Shown here: piece by piece, positions 18,161 to 26,221 of the stretch
How the letters are laid out: each line of letters opens with the position of its first letter
Numbering within the stretch: position 1 is the stretch's first letter
From: Clostridiales bacterium
Lineage (GTDB): Bacteria; Bacillota; Clostridia; Saccharofermentanales; Saccharofermentanaceae
Direction: 5' to 3'
Assembly (NCBI GenBank): GCA_017513085.1
Contig: JAFWDK010000015.1
Location: forward strand, 142,951 to 206,950
Length of the DNA: 64,000 bases
Position numbers and translations under genes: made by a program
Notes under the pieces: model-generated
Seen by the model: only the letters and a program-made list of their open reading frames with translations
The model's database searches: none
What the model was told of the DNA's origin: nothing

Positions 18161-19618
18161 ATGGCTTCATTTCGATATCATTTTGCCATCCTCTCCGCTA
18201 AAGCCACACGACTGGCCTTGCGGATCATGGGGCGTGGCGCCACAACTTTGCCCGGAAAAGTAGCGGTAAAGTTCGATCCTCTCTTGCTTCAGAAACTTTG
18301 CGAGGGAAGAAATTGTGTAACGATCACGGGGACAAATGGTAAGACGACGACAACCCACATGATCACGGATATTTTCCGCAATTGCGGATATACTGTTGTT
18401 ACGAATGTTTCCGGAGCCAATCTTCTTTCCGGTGTTACGACTTCCATGATATTCGGTCTGAAAGATATCAAAAAGGCTGAAAAAGCGGGAAAGAAAGTGA
18501 TCTGTGTCTTAGAGACTGATGAAGCGGCATATGGAAAAATAGCCTGTCAGATCAAGCCGAAGGTGTCTGTGGTGACGAATCTTTTCAGAGATCAGCTGGA
18601 TCGCTTCGGTGAGCTTGCCCATACCCGTGAATTGATTGCAAAAGGATTGGACAGCTGTGATGCGGATATTCTTCTGAATAGTGATGATTCTTTGGTTTCC
18701 GAGTTATATTCCGGACGTGAGAAAAGAACTGTATTTTATGGTCTTTCCGAAGAATCGATGCACTACAATAATGTGACCTATCCGGATAAATCCGGTGTGC
18801 TTCCGGCTTCTTCCGATGCGGAATACTGTACCGGCTGCCGGACAAAATACACATACACCGCACGGAGCTTCGGACACTTGGGTGCTTTTTCCTGTGAAAA
18901 ATGCGGAAAGACAAGAAAGAAACCACGTTTCTATGTGGAATACGATCTCTCGAGAAATCCTTCGGATGAAGGATACGAGCTGTCTCTTTGCGATGGAGAA
19001 GGATCTTCGCAAAAGAAAAAGCAAGTCAAGCTTCCGATTCCGGGTATGCATAACTTCTATAATTCCATTTCTGCAGTGGCGGCTTGTGTCCGTATGGGCG
19101 AGATCATCGGAGATAAGGAAGAGCTTTCTTTTGAAAAATGTGCTGCCGCTCTGGAACATGTGGAAGCTGCGTTTGGACGAATGGAGAAGATCAGTATCGG
19201 AGACAAAAAGATCTGTGTCCTTCTTGTCAAGAATCCTGTTGGATTGGACAGAGCGCTTTCTTTTGTAGCCGGAGCCTCCGACGCAGAAGGCATATATATG
19301 CTTTTGAACAGTAATATTGCTGATGGCAAGGACGTTTCCTGGATCTGGGACGTGGACTTCGAGTCGAAAGAGTTTCCGAAGAAGGTCTATGTTTCCGGTG
19401 ACCGTTATGGAGACATGATGCTTCGTATCGTTTATTCAGGAGTGGACCGTTCACAGATCGTGGCAAAACCTATGGAGGAATGCGCGGATCTTCTTGATCA
19501 GGCGATTTCCGATTCAACCCCTGGAAAGTGTCTTTATATCCTGCCGAACTATACTTCGATGCTGGCTCTTCGATCGATCCTGGTCAAGAGGTATCATCTG
19601 AAAGATTTTTGGAAATGA
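18161..19618 (+). CDS. murT: Lipid II isoglutaminyl synthase, Mur ligase subunit MurT
   Basis: This 485-residue Mur-ligase-fold protein has an ATP loop GTNGKTTTTHM (about residues 57-67), an NPVGLDRAL segment (about 350) and a C-terminal DUF1727 domain. A zinc ribbon, CTGC and CEKC (about residues 223-250), is inserted as in MurT. With GatD it amidates the D-glutamate of lipid II to D-isoglutamine, using glutamine and ATP, which is needed for cross-linking in many Gram-positives. gatD follows after 21 bases. Both genes are complete. Confidence 0.95.
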   Translation: MASFRYHFAILSAKATRLALRIMGRGATTLPGKVAVKFDPLLLQKLCEGRNCVTITGTNGKTTTTHMITDIFRNCGYTVVTNVSGANLLSGVTTSMIFGLKDIKKAEKAGKKVICVLETDEAAYGKIACQIKPKVSVVTNLFRDQLDRFGELAHTRELIAKGLDSCDADILLNSDDSLVSELYSGREKRTVFYGLSEESMHYNNVTYPDKSGVLPASSDAEYCTGCRTKYTYTARSFGHLGAFSCEKCGKTRKKPRFYVEYDLSRNPSDEGYELSLCDGEGSSQKKKQVKLPIPGMHNFYNSISAVAACVRMGEIIGDKEELSFEKCAAALEHVEAAFGRMEKISIGDKKICVLLVKNPVGLDRALSFVAGASDAEGIYMLLNSNIADGKDVSWIWDVDFESKEFPKKVYVSGDRYGDMMLRIVYSGVDRSQIVAKPMEECADLLDQAISDSTPGKCLYILPNYTSMLALRSILVKRYHLKDFWK

Positions 19619-19639
19619 TGAAAGGATAGTGTCTGGCAC

Positions 19640-20419
19640 ATGGAAAACCGTGAAATTGAACTTCGTATATGTCATATGTATCCGGATCTTCTGAATCTTT
19701 ATGGTGATCGGGGAAATGTCCTGAGTCTGATCCGTCGGGCGGAACTTCGCGGGATCAAAGTGAAACTGGTACCTGTTTCGATCGGTGATGAATTCGACGA
19801 GAAGGATTTCGATATCGTTTTTCTGGGCGGTGGTCAGGATGCCGAACAGAATGTGATCCGTAGGGATTTTGTTGAGGTAAAAGGACCCAAGGTCAAAGAT
19901 GCGATCGAGCATGGCATGGTTTTTCTCTGTATCTGTGGAGGTTATCAGATGCTGGGTAAATACTATCAGGAGCATGATGGTACAAAAATCGAGTGTCTCG
20001 GAGCTATCGATGTTTATACGGTCGGGGAAGATGTGCGCTTTATTCAGGATACGGTCTATGAAGCGGATTTTCTCAAAGATGACAAGGCAGAGGACAGTTC
20101 ACGCCTTTATGGATTTGAGAACCATAGTGGACGCACTTATCTCGGTCCTTCCGTCAAGCCAATGGCAAAGGTGGTGGAAGGTGCCGGAAATAATGGTAAA
20201 GACGGCTATGAGGGGGCAATATACAACAATGTATTCTGTACCTATTCTCATGGCAGTTTTCTTCCGAAAAACCCTCGTATGACAGATCATCTTATCAGGA
20301 TCGCGTTAAAGCGCAGATATGGCGAAGACTACGAGCTTCCTGAACTCTCTATGGAAACCGAGGAATTTGCGCGCGCAGCACTACTGCGGTACAAGGAGAA
20401 AGGAAATACTGCACCGTAA
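19640..20419 (+). CDS. gatD: Lipid II isoglutaminyl synthase, glutamine amidotransferase subunit GatD
   Basis: A 259-residue class I glutamine amidotransferase of the CobB/CobQ-like type. The nucleophilic Cys lies in FLCICGGYQML (about residue 94) and the catalytic His in CTYSHGSFLPKNP (about residue 199). It releases ammonia from glutamine for MurT. The N-terminal HMYPDLLNLYGDRGNVL segment is typical of GatD. It is the last gene of the sortase-murT-gatD group; the next gene is convergent. Confidence 0.94.
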   Translation: MENREIELRICHMYPDLLNLYGDRGNVLSLIRRAELRGIKVKLVPVSIGDEFDEKDFDIVFLGGGQDAEQNVIRRDFVEVKGPKVKDAIEHGMVFLCICGGYQMLGKYYQEHDGTKIECLGAIDVYTVGEDVRFIQDTVYEADFLKDDKAEDSSRLYGFENHSGRTYLGPSVKPMAKVVEGAGNNGKDGYEGAIYNNVFCTYSHGSFLPKNPRMTDHLIRIALKRRYGEDYELPELSMETEEFARAALLRYKEKGNTAP

Positions 20420-20464
20420 GTATTGAGGCTGACCTTCGTAGCAAGGACTACTACAGGAAAAGGA

Positions 20465-21427
20465 TCATGTGGTACGGTCGCGGCCAAGATTCTTCGATGT
20501 AAAGAGACGATCATCAGCCATGTGGATCAGTTCTCCTGCATCATTACAATCTGCATAGCAGGCAATTCCCATACTTACCGTGAGACGGATCGGTTCACTG
20601 CTGTCATCCAGAAAAAGAGGATTGCTTGCCAGTGCGGAACGGACGCGCTCTGCTTGCGTCTTTGCGCCCTTAAGCGGGGTATCCGGCAGGATCATCATGA
20701 ATTCATCTCCACCGATGCGGAACACCATGTCGGATTTTCGGCATTGGGAAGTCAGGATGCTTGCAATAACACGAAGCACGTCATCACCCTTGCTGTTTCC
20801 AAAACGGTCGTTGATCTTCTTGAAGAAATCAATATCCAGAGAGATCAGCGAGAAAGTATTTTTCGGATCATCCGGATTTCCGGTCTTCACCCGGCGGTTG
20901 TACTGGTACGAAGTTTTTTCCAGCATCTCGTAAAAGTATCTTCTGTTGAAAAGCCCTGTCAGGTCATCGACCTGGGATAGTCTCTTCAGTTTCTCATTGG
21001 TACGGCTGAGCTCTTCTTCCACTGTTTTCAATGCGGTGATATTTCTCGAAATACCCCAGGTACCGATCACTTTTCCTTTATCGTCAAAGACAGGATATTT
21101 GGATGCGGAGTACCAGATCACGGAGCCATCCGGCTTCTCGAGTTTCTCGATATTGGAAATGAGAGGAGTTTTGCTGTCCATGATCTCCAATTCTTCTTTT
21201 CTGGCACGTGTGGCAAACTCCTTGGGAAAATAATCAAAATCGCTTTTCCCCACCATCTGTTTCGGATCATCTATGCCAAACTGAGAAGCATGAGCCTTAC
21301 TGTTCCAGACGAAACGAGAATCGCTATCCTTAAAATAGATCGTATCATTTGAATAATTACGGATGATTTCGAGGATCATTTCGTTATTGAAAAAAGATTT
21401 GTTGTTATCTTTAGCCATTTTTTCCAC
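20465..21427 (-). CDS. PAS-domain diguanylate cyclase
   Basis: A 320-residue cytoplasmic protein with a PAS domain (about residues 17-135, with PAC segment GTWGISRNITALK), a short coil, and a GGDEF domain (about 150-318). The active signature FRIGGDEFMM is intact, and RKSD lies five residues before it, a match to the RxxD product-inhibition site. It should make cyclic di-GMP in response to a ligand or redox change sensed by PAS. It is similar to the protein at 41041-42048 in domain order and in many positions. There is no membrane segment. Confidence 0.92.
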   Translation of the reverse strand: MEKMAKDNNKSFFNNEMILEIIRNYSNDTIYFKDSDSRFVWNSKAHASQFGIDDPKQMVGKSDFDYFPKEFATRARKEELEIMDSKTPLISNIEKLEKPDGSVIWYSASKYPVFDDKGKVIGTWGISRNITALKTVEEELSRTNEKLKRLSQVDDLTGLFNRRYFYEMLEKTSYQYNRRVKTGNPDDPKNTFSLISLDIDFFKKINDRFGNSKGDDVLRVIASILTSQCRKSDMVFRIGGDEFMMILPDTPLKGAKTQAERVRSALASNPLFLDDSSEPIRLTVSMGIACYADCNDAGELIHMADDRLFTSKNLGRDRTT

Positions 21428-21527
21428 TCCTTCCCCGATCGGGGCATATGAAAAGACAAACCACCGCGTTTATTATCTCAAAAAGTTGTGAAAAAAGGAA
21501 TAGAAAAATGCGGTGAAGCGGACTTTC

Positions 21528-21536
21528 TGCTATACT
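21528..21536 (+). promoter_or_regulatory. Extended -10 promoter for the isopropylmalate synthase-family gene
   Basis: TGCTATACT (TGn plus TATACT) lies 32 bases before the ATG. No T-box or leader peptide is visible in the short leader. Confidence 0.55.
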
Positions 21537-21567
21537 GTGTCTATATTACAGAGGCAGAGGTGCTAGT

Positions 21568-23100
21568 ATGAAATTGGAAATCATGGATACCACCCTCAGA
21601 GATGGCGAACAGACCCCGGGAGTATCATTCTCCCCGAGCGAAAAACTCAGCATAGCAAAGATATTGCTTGATGAGGTTAAGGTCGACCGCGTCGAAGTTA
21701 CCTCTGCACGTATATCCGACGGCGATTTTGAAGCGCTTTGCAAGATCACAGAATGGGCAAAAGAGAAGGGTTACCTGGATAGTATTGAAGTATTGGCTTT
21801 TGTTGACCGTGGTCATTCTCTTTCCTGGATCGAGAATGCCGGCGGGCATGTCGTCAATCTTCTCTGCAAGAGCTCTCTGCATCATCTTTCGGCTCAGCTT
21901 GGAAAGACGCCTCAAGAGCATGTAGGCGAGATCCGTCGGGTGATTGAAGATGCTAATTCACGTGGCATGCGCATCAATGTTTATCTGGAAGACTGGTCGA
22001 ATGGGATCCAGAAGGATCCGGAATATGTTAAGATGCTCGTCTCAGAACTGTCAGTCCTTCCTGTCGAGCGCTTCATGCTGGCAGATACTCTCGGAGTTCT
22101 GACACCGGATATGACGTATGAATATGTATCGAAGATGACAGAGCTTTTTCCGGAAGTGCACTTCGACTTCCATGCCCATAACGATTACGACATGTCGGTA
22201 GGAAATACGATCATGGCGGTAAAAGCAGGTGCTAAGGGCGTTCACGTTACAGTTAACGGACTTGGTGAGCGTGCAGGAAATGCCCCGTTGGCCTCAATCG
22301 TCGGTGCAGTGGCGGACTTTTGTGAGGACCGTGAGACCGGTATCGAAGAGGCTGCTTTGAATCATGTAAGTAAGCTGGTCGAGAGTTTTTCGGGAATGAG
22401 GATCCCGAAGAATCAGCCGATCACGGGTGCCAGTGTTTTTACGCAGACCTGTGGTGTACATGCAGATGGTGATACGAAGGATTCTTTATACTGCAATAAG
22501 CTGGCGCCGGAGAGATTCGGACGCATGCGCCGGTATGCACTCGGAAAGTCCAGCGGTCGGGCCAGTATTGCGAAAAACCTTGAGGAATTCGGTTTGGATC
22601 TGGATAAAGAATCCTTGAAAAAAGTTACAGCCAGGATCGTCGAGATGGGTGACAACAAGGAGAGTGTATTGACGGATGAACTGCCGTATATCGTGGCCGA
22701 TGTGCTGGGCAAGGGCAATGGGGAATCCAATGTTAAGATCTTGAATTACTATGTCTGCCATGCCCGGGATCTGAAACCTGTTGCGACGATGAGGATCCAG
22801 ATCGACGATAAAGTCCATGAGGCGAGTGCATCCGGTGATGGTCAGTTTGACGCCTTCATGCGCGCTTTGCAGAAGATCTATCAACAATTCGGAAGAACGC
22901 TTCCTTTCTTCGCCGACTATACGGTAACGATTCCACCGGGAGGCCGCACGAATGCTTTTGTCGAGAGTGTTATCACCTGGCGGGACGGCGATCATGAGTT
23001 TAAGACACGAGGCCTCGACCGAGATCAGGTCGCGGCTGCGATCAAGGCGACTGCCAAGATGCTGAATATCATTTACGAGCAGGAGCAGTTGAACGAGTGA
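21568..23100 (+). CDS. 2-isopropylmalate synthase-family enzyme (LeuA-like)
   Basis: This 510-residue enzyme has an HMGL-like TIM barrel beginning MDTTLRDGEQTPGVSFS, with metal ligands in DFHAHNDYDMSVGN (about residues 205-218) and VTVNGLGERAGN (about 227-238). The C-terminal part (about 385-500) fits the LeuA dimer/regulatory domain. It condenses acetyl-CoA with a 2-oxo acid; 2-isopropylmalate synthase is most likely, but (R)-citramalate synthase or another Claisen enzyme is possible. No other leucine genes are near, so pathway context does not help. A clear terminator follows. Confidence 0.85.
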   Translation: MKLEIMDTTLRDGEQTPGVSFSPSEKLSIAKILLDEVKVDRVEVTSARISDGDFEALCKITEWAKEKGYLDSIEVLAFVDRGHSLSWIENAGGHVVNLLCKSSLHHLSAQLGKTPQEHVGEIRRVIEDANSRGMRINVYLEDWSNGIQKDPEYVKMLVSELSVLPVERFMLADTLGVLTPDMTYEYVSKMTELFPEVHFDFHAHNDYDMSVGNTIMAVKAGAKGVHVTVNGLGERAGNAPLASIVGAVADFCEDRETGIEEAALNHVSKLVESFSGMRIPKNQPITGASVFTQTCGVHADGDTKDSLYCNKLAPERFGRMRRYALGKSSGRASIAKNLEEFGLDLDKESLKKVTARIVEMGDNKESVLTDELPYIVADVLGKGNGESNVKILNYYVCHARDLKPVATMRIQIDDKVHEASASGDGQFDAFMRALQKIYQQFGRTLPFFADYTVTIPPGGRTNAFVESVITWRDGDHEFKTRGLDRDQVAAAIKATAKMLNIIYEQEQLNE

Positions 23101-23105
23101 GGAGA

Positions 23106-23152
23106 AAAAAAGTCGAATACCTGATTTCAGGAGATTCGACTTTTTTATTTTG
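23106..23152 (+). terminator. Bidirectional intrinsic terminator
   Basis: AAAAAAGTCGAAT pairs with ATTCGACTTTTTT, with an inner CCTGA/TCAGG stem. T-runs on both strands let it end both the plus-strand synthase gene and the convergent serpin gene. Confidence 0.9.
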
Positions 23153-23246
23153 TCAGAAGAAAGTCGCAAACGCGAAAACGTCCAATGTCGACTTCCCCTT
23201 TTACCCACCTTCACGAATTCCGCCACGAATTCCGCAAGGAGCAAAT

Positions 23247-24695
23247 TCAAGCAACGGGCTGGTTGACGATACCGATAAACAGCGGTACTCCGGTGGGGCT
23301 GACGATCTCAAAGATAAATGGACGGTCAAAGACGAGTTCGATCCGATCGTCCGGCGGCATAGCGGCACCCGCGAGCATCATTGCGGTAACGGCTGCGGCT
23401 TTACATCCCTCTTCATCGATCGTGACGCGTACGTTCTGAATGGCCTGAGAAATACAGAGATCGTTTTGCCCTGTTCCAAGAGTGGAAAAGTCAGCGCTAG
23501 AAGAATCGAAGATATCCGTGATACCCATCGATTTCAGTTTTCCGTTCAGATCCAGCGAGTTCGATATATCGAACTTCGGAAGAGAAAGCGTGACGAGCAT
23601 GTCCTTTTTTGCGACATTGTTTTTGTTAAGCATAAAACCGAGACATTCTTCGTCAGACAGAAGTGCTTCCGGTGAGATTCCTTCATTGGGAAGGATCAGC
23701 CGCATATAACCGTTTCCATTCGTATCGAGAGAAATGGAGTCGAAGGATTCACCACGGTAGAACATGGTGTGATTTTCGGCTTTCATGAAATCACAGGTCA
23801 GATCCTTGTCCGGTGCGTGGAAAGTGCCGGATTTGGTAGCCTGTTCATTAAACGGTAAGTCCCATTTTGCGGAATAATTCACCGTGGACACCAGAGCCAG
23901 AACGGTCTGCGGATCCAGCTTCAGATCCTGTACAAAATCGGAAAGAAGACCATCGGTCTGTTCGTTGATCCAGGAGCGGTACATTTCATTGTATTTTTCG
24001 GATGCCGGATCACCGGTGAACGCGGAAGCGTAGTAATAGGCGGCCAGGTTTTCCAGAACCTTGGAATCGTACTTGCATTTGTTGTTCGTCCAAAGTGAAT
24101 CGGCGAGGATACAGGTGGCCATCCCATCATTCGCATACGTCACCTCAAAAAGCGACTTGCTGTGGTTTCGGAGGGAATCTATGTCCTTTTCGTGGAGAAC
24201 GTTCAGGATCTGTTGACGGCTCTGTCCACCAGAGATCTCTGCGGTCATTCCCAGAGCCAGATAGAGGCTGAGAGGAGAGAACACAAAGTTTTCCTTACTG
24301 TCCGGTTCCGACATGGCGCTGACGACTTCTTTGAAGTATTCAAAATAGGCTGTCTGGTAGCCGGTCGGCTGTTGTAAAAGCACTTCACGGGTTTCGTGCC
24401 AGAGCTTGTACTGTTTGTCAAATTCAGAGAAGGACAAAGCTTTTTCGTCCGGATACTCGGCCATTTCCGGATAGTTCGGAGCGGCCAGGACCTTCGCGGT
24501 AGCATGGCTTTCTCCGATGAGATTGCTGACGAATTTCGGAGGGAAAAGCGCCAGAAGCAGTACTGCTGCGGCGACGACGACGGCCACAGAAGAGATGAAG
24601 AGGACCTTGTGGCTCTTTTTACGGGGAGACAGATTGGGGATCAGTTTTTCGTCGATCTTTCCGATGGCATCTAATAATTCTTCGTTCTTTTTCAT
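23247..24695 (-). CDS. Membrane-anchored serpin with anti-sigma-like N-terminus
   Basis: A 482-residue protein. Residues 1-30 (MKKNEELLDAIGKIDEKLIP) resemble the cytoplasmic start of clostridial anti-sigma-type proteins. Residues about 32-53 are a membrane segment. The rest, after a linker, is a serpin (NFVFSPLSLYLALGM, NYSAKWDLPF, FDRPFIFEIVSPTGVPLFIG). The reactive-loop hinge EEGCKAAAVTA (428-438) has the small residues of inhibitory serpins; counting from Gly430 places the cleaved bond at Ala444-Ala445, suiting an elastase-like protease. The start at 24695 follows AAGGTG. It is coupled to the ECF sigma gene, whose stop overlaps its ribosome site region. The anti-sigma role is inferred. Confidence 0.85.
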   Translation of the reverse strand: MKKNEELLDAIGKIDEKLIPNLSPRKKSHKVLFISSVAVVVAAAVLLLALFPPKFVSNLIGESHATAKVLAAPNYPEMAEYPDEKALSFSEFDKQYKLWHETREVLLQQPTGYQTAYFEYFKEVVSAMSEPDSKENFVFSPLSLYLALGMTAEISGGQSRQQILNVLHEKDIDSLRNHSKSLFEVTYANDGMATCILADSLWTNNKCKYDSKVLENLAAYYYASAFTGDPASEKYNEMYRSWINEQTDGLLSDFVQDLKLDPQTVLALVSTVNYSAKWDLPFNEQATKSGTFHAPDKDLTCDFMKAENHTMFYRGESFDSISLDTNGNGYMRLILPNEGISPEALLSDEECLGFMLNKNNVAKKDMLVTLSLPKFDISNSLDLNGKLKSMGITDIFDSSSADFSTLGTGQNDLCISQAIQNVRVTIDEEGCKAAAVTAMMLAGAAMPPDDRIELVFDRPFIFEIVSPTGVPLFIGIVNQPVA

Positions 24696-24696
24696 G

Positions 24697-25245
24697 TTAT
24701 ACACCTTCTTTTTCCAGTAGATCTTTCAGCTTCTTTCGGATCCGCACAAGCTTCATCTTGATGGCGGCTTCGGAGATCTTGTATCTTTCTGCGATCTCTT
24801 CGATGGAAAGAAAATACCAGTAACGGTAGAGAAAGATGTCTTTGTCTTTTGTGTTCAGGCTTCGAAGAAAACTCTCGATCAGATCCTTCAGGATCACCTG
24901 TTCTTCGATGGCACTGTCTTCTTTTCCGATGCATTCACCCAGTTCATCCAGGCAAAGTGCGGTCTGGCTGCCCTGATATTTCTGTGCATGATCCTTGCGG
25001 TACCGGTTCAACGCAAGGTTTCGGGTGATCGTGCCAAGGAAGACCGAGAGGCGGGAAGGGCGGGCAGGTGGTATGGCATTCCAGGCCCGGAACCATGTGT
25101 CATTGACACACTCTTCCGAGTCTTCGCGGCATTGAAGGATATTCTGCGCGATGGTAGAACAGTATGCACCGTATTTTTCCGAGCATGCCGTTATGGCAGA
25201 ATCGTCCCTTGCAAAGTAAAGATCCAGGATCTTTTCGTCTTCCAT
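24697..25245 (-). CDS. ECF-type RNA polymerase sigma factor
   Basis: A 182-residue ECF sigma factor starting MEDEKILDLYFARDDSAI (ATG at 25245 behind GAGGGTGG; the open frame extends further upstream without a good site). Region 2 includes DSEECVNDTWFRAWNAIPP, and region 4 includes SIEEIAERYKISEAAIKMKL. It is followed directly by the membrane serpin gene in the position where an anti-sigma gene normally stands. This suggests that the serpin fusion controls this sigma factor. The upstream region carries a candidate ECF promoter. Confidence 0.9.
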   Translation of the reverse strand: MEDEKILDLYFARDDSAITACSEKYGAYCSTIAQNILQCREDSEECVNDTWFRAWNAIPPARPSRLSVFLGTITRNLALNRYRKDHAQKYQGSQTALCLDELGECIGKEDSAIEEQVILKDLIESFLRSLNTKDKDIFLYRYWYFLSIEEIAERYKISEAAIKMKLVRIRKKLKDLLEKEGV

Positions 25246-25279
25246 TTTCCACCCTCGCTTTCGTTCTCTCACTATTATA

Positions 25280-25306
25280 GACAAGATAGCGATGTAAAAA
25301 GTAACA
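25280..25306 (-). promoter_or_regulatory. Candidate ECF-type promoter before the second sigma gene
   Basis: On the minus strand, TGTTACT is followed after 16 bases by TGTC, then TATAAT. The arrangement parallels TGTCACC-N16-CGTC at 3911-3937 before the first ECF gene. The TATAAT could instead be a housekeeping -10, although no -35 stands at 17 bases. Confidence 0.35.
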
Positions 25307-25388
25307 CGATTTTCGGAAAAATCAGAAAAACAAGATTGCAAATCTTTTGATCCATACTATAATAATCATGCGCGGAGATTCCGCCGCC

Positions 25389-25428
25389 AAGCAGTTCGGG
25401 TCCGATATCCTGCTTGTAAAACCTAAAA
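25389..25428 (+). promoter_or_regulatory. Candidate preQ1-I riboswitch
   Basis: A five-pair stem AGCAG/CTGCT (25390-25394 and 25410-25414) encloses a loop beginning TTC. The stem is followed by an A-rich tail, TGTAAAACCTAAAA. GGGT in the loop can pair with ACCT in the tail, giving the H-type pseudoknot of preQ1-I. This matches the layout of the known Bacillus queC aptamer (stem, loop starting UUC, then AUAAAAAACUAA). The tail runs into the AAAGGAG ribosome site of a queuosine-precursor transporter gene, so binding would block translation. The call rests on pattern and context without a covariance search. Confidence 0.7.
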
Positions 25429-25444
25429 CCAAAGGAGCAATTAT

Positions 25445-26197
25445 ATGCAAACGATTCGTCGTATTCGAGAGGATTATCGTACTCTCTTACGTAGCGTACC
25501 ATCCATGGTGACGGTAGCTTTCATACTTTCCGTAGTCTTCATGAACCTCATGGCCAGTAAAGAATTATACCGGTCGGAATATTTCTGTCTCAATTGCGGT
25601 CTGGCTTTGTCCTGGATCTCTTTCTTGTGCATGGACTGCATCTGCAAGCGATTCGGTCCGAAAGCCGCCACCAAGATCTCTATTTTGGCTATCGGCGTAA
25701 ACGTGATCTGCGTAGTTATCCTGAAGCTTTTCAGCATGGCTCCGGGAAACTGGGCGGCTTATTACTCGGCTCCGGATGCAGCAACAGGCGCGCTGGTCTC
25801 TTCCGGTGTGGACAGCACTTTCGGCGGTGCATGGTATGTTGTAGTCGGTTCCGCAGTAGCGATGTTTCTCTCCACTCTGGTGAATTCTTCTCTGAATCAC
25901 TTCATCGGCAAAAAGACCGACAATGGTCATTACAGCGGATTTGCCAAGCGGTCTCTGATCTCGACGGGTATCGCCCAGTGGGTCGATAATTTCGTATTTT
26001 CCGCGATGGTATCGCACGTATTCTTCGGTTGGAACTGGACACAGGTCCTGATCTGCTCCACGACATCCATGGCTGTCGAGCTGATTTTGGAAGCTGTTTT
26101 TTCACCTGTCGGATACCGTGTGTCCACGCGTTGGGAGAAAGAAAAGATCGGACAGGAATATATCAACCGTATGGAAAAGCTCGCCGCACAGGCATAA
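25445..26197 (+). CDS. Queuosine precursor transporter (VUT family, YhhQ-like)
   Basis: This 250-residue inner-membrane protein has about six hydrophobic segments. Family features include VVFMNLMASKE near the start, a CMDCICKRFGPKAA loop, and SLISTGIAQWVDNFVFSAM in the second half. Members take up queuosine precursors such as preQ0, preQ1 or queuine for tRNA modification. A candidate preQ1 riboswitch immediately upstream supports this role. It ends 24 bases before the amidase gene. It appears complete. Confidence 0.88.
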   Translation: MQTIRRIREDYRTLLRSVPSMVTVAFILSVVFMNLMASKELYRSEYFCLNCGLALSWISFLCMDCICKRFGPKAATKISILAIGVNVICVVILKLFSMAPGNWAAYYSAPDAATGALVSSGVDSTFGGAWYVVVGSAVAMFLSTLVNSSLNHFIGKKTDNGHYSGFAKRSLISTGIAQWVDNFVFSAMVSHVFFGWNWTQVLICSTTSMAVELILEAVFSPVGYRVSTRWEKEKIGQEYINRMEKLAAQA

Positions 26198-26221
26198 GAG
26201 ACGCACAGAGGTCACGATCCT

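Noticed and set aside
21428..21567. T-box or leucine leader before the isopropylmalate synthase-family gene.
   Set aside because: The leader is only about 30 bases from a good -10 box, too short for a T-box, and no Leu-rich peptide is coded.
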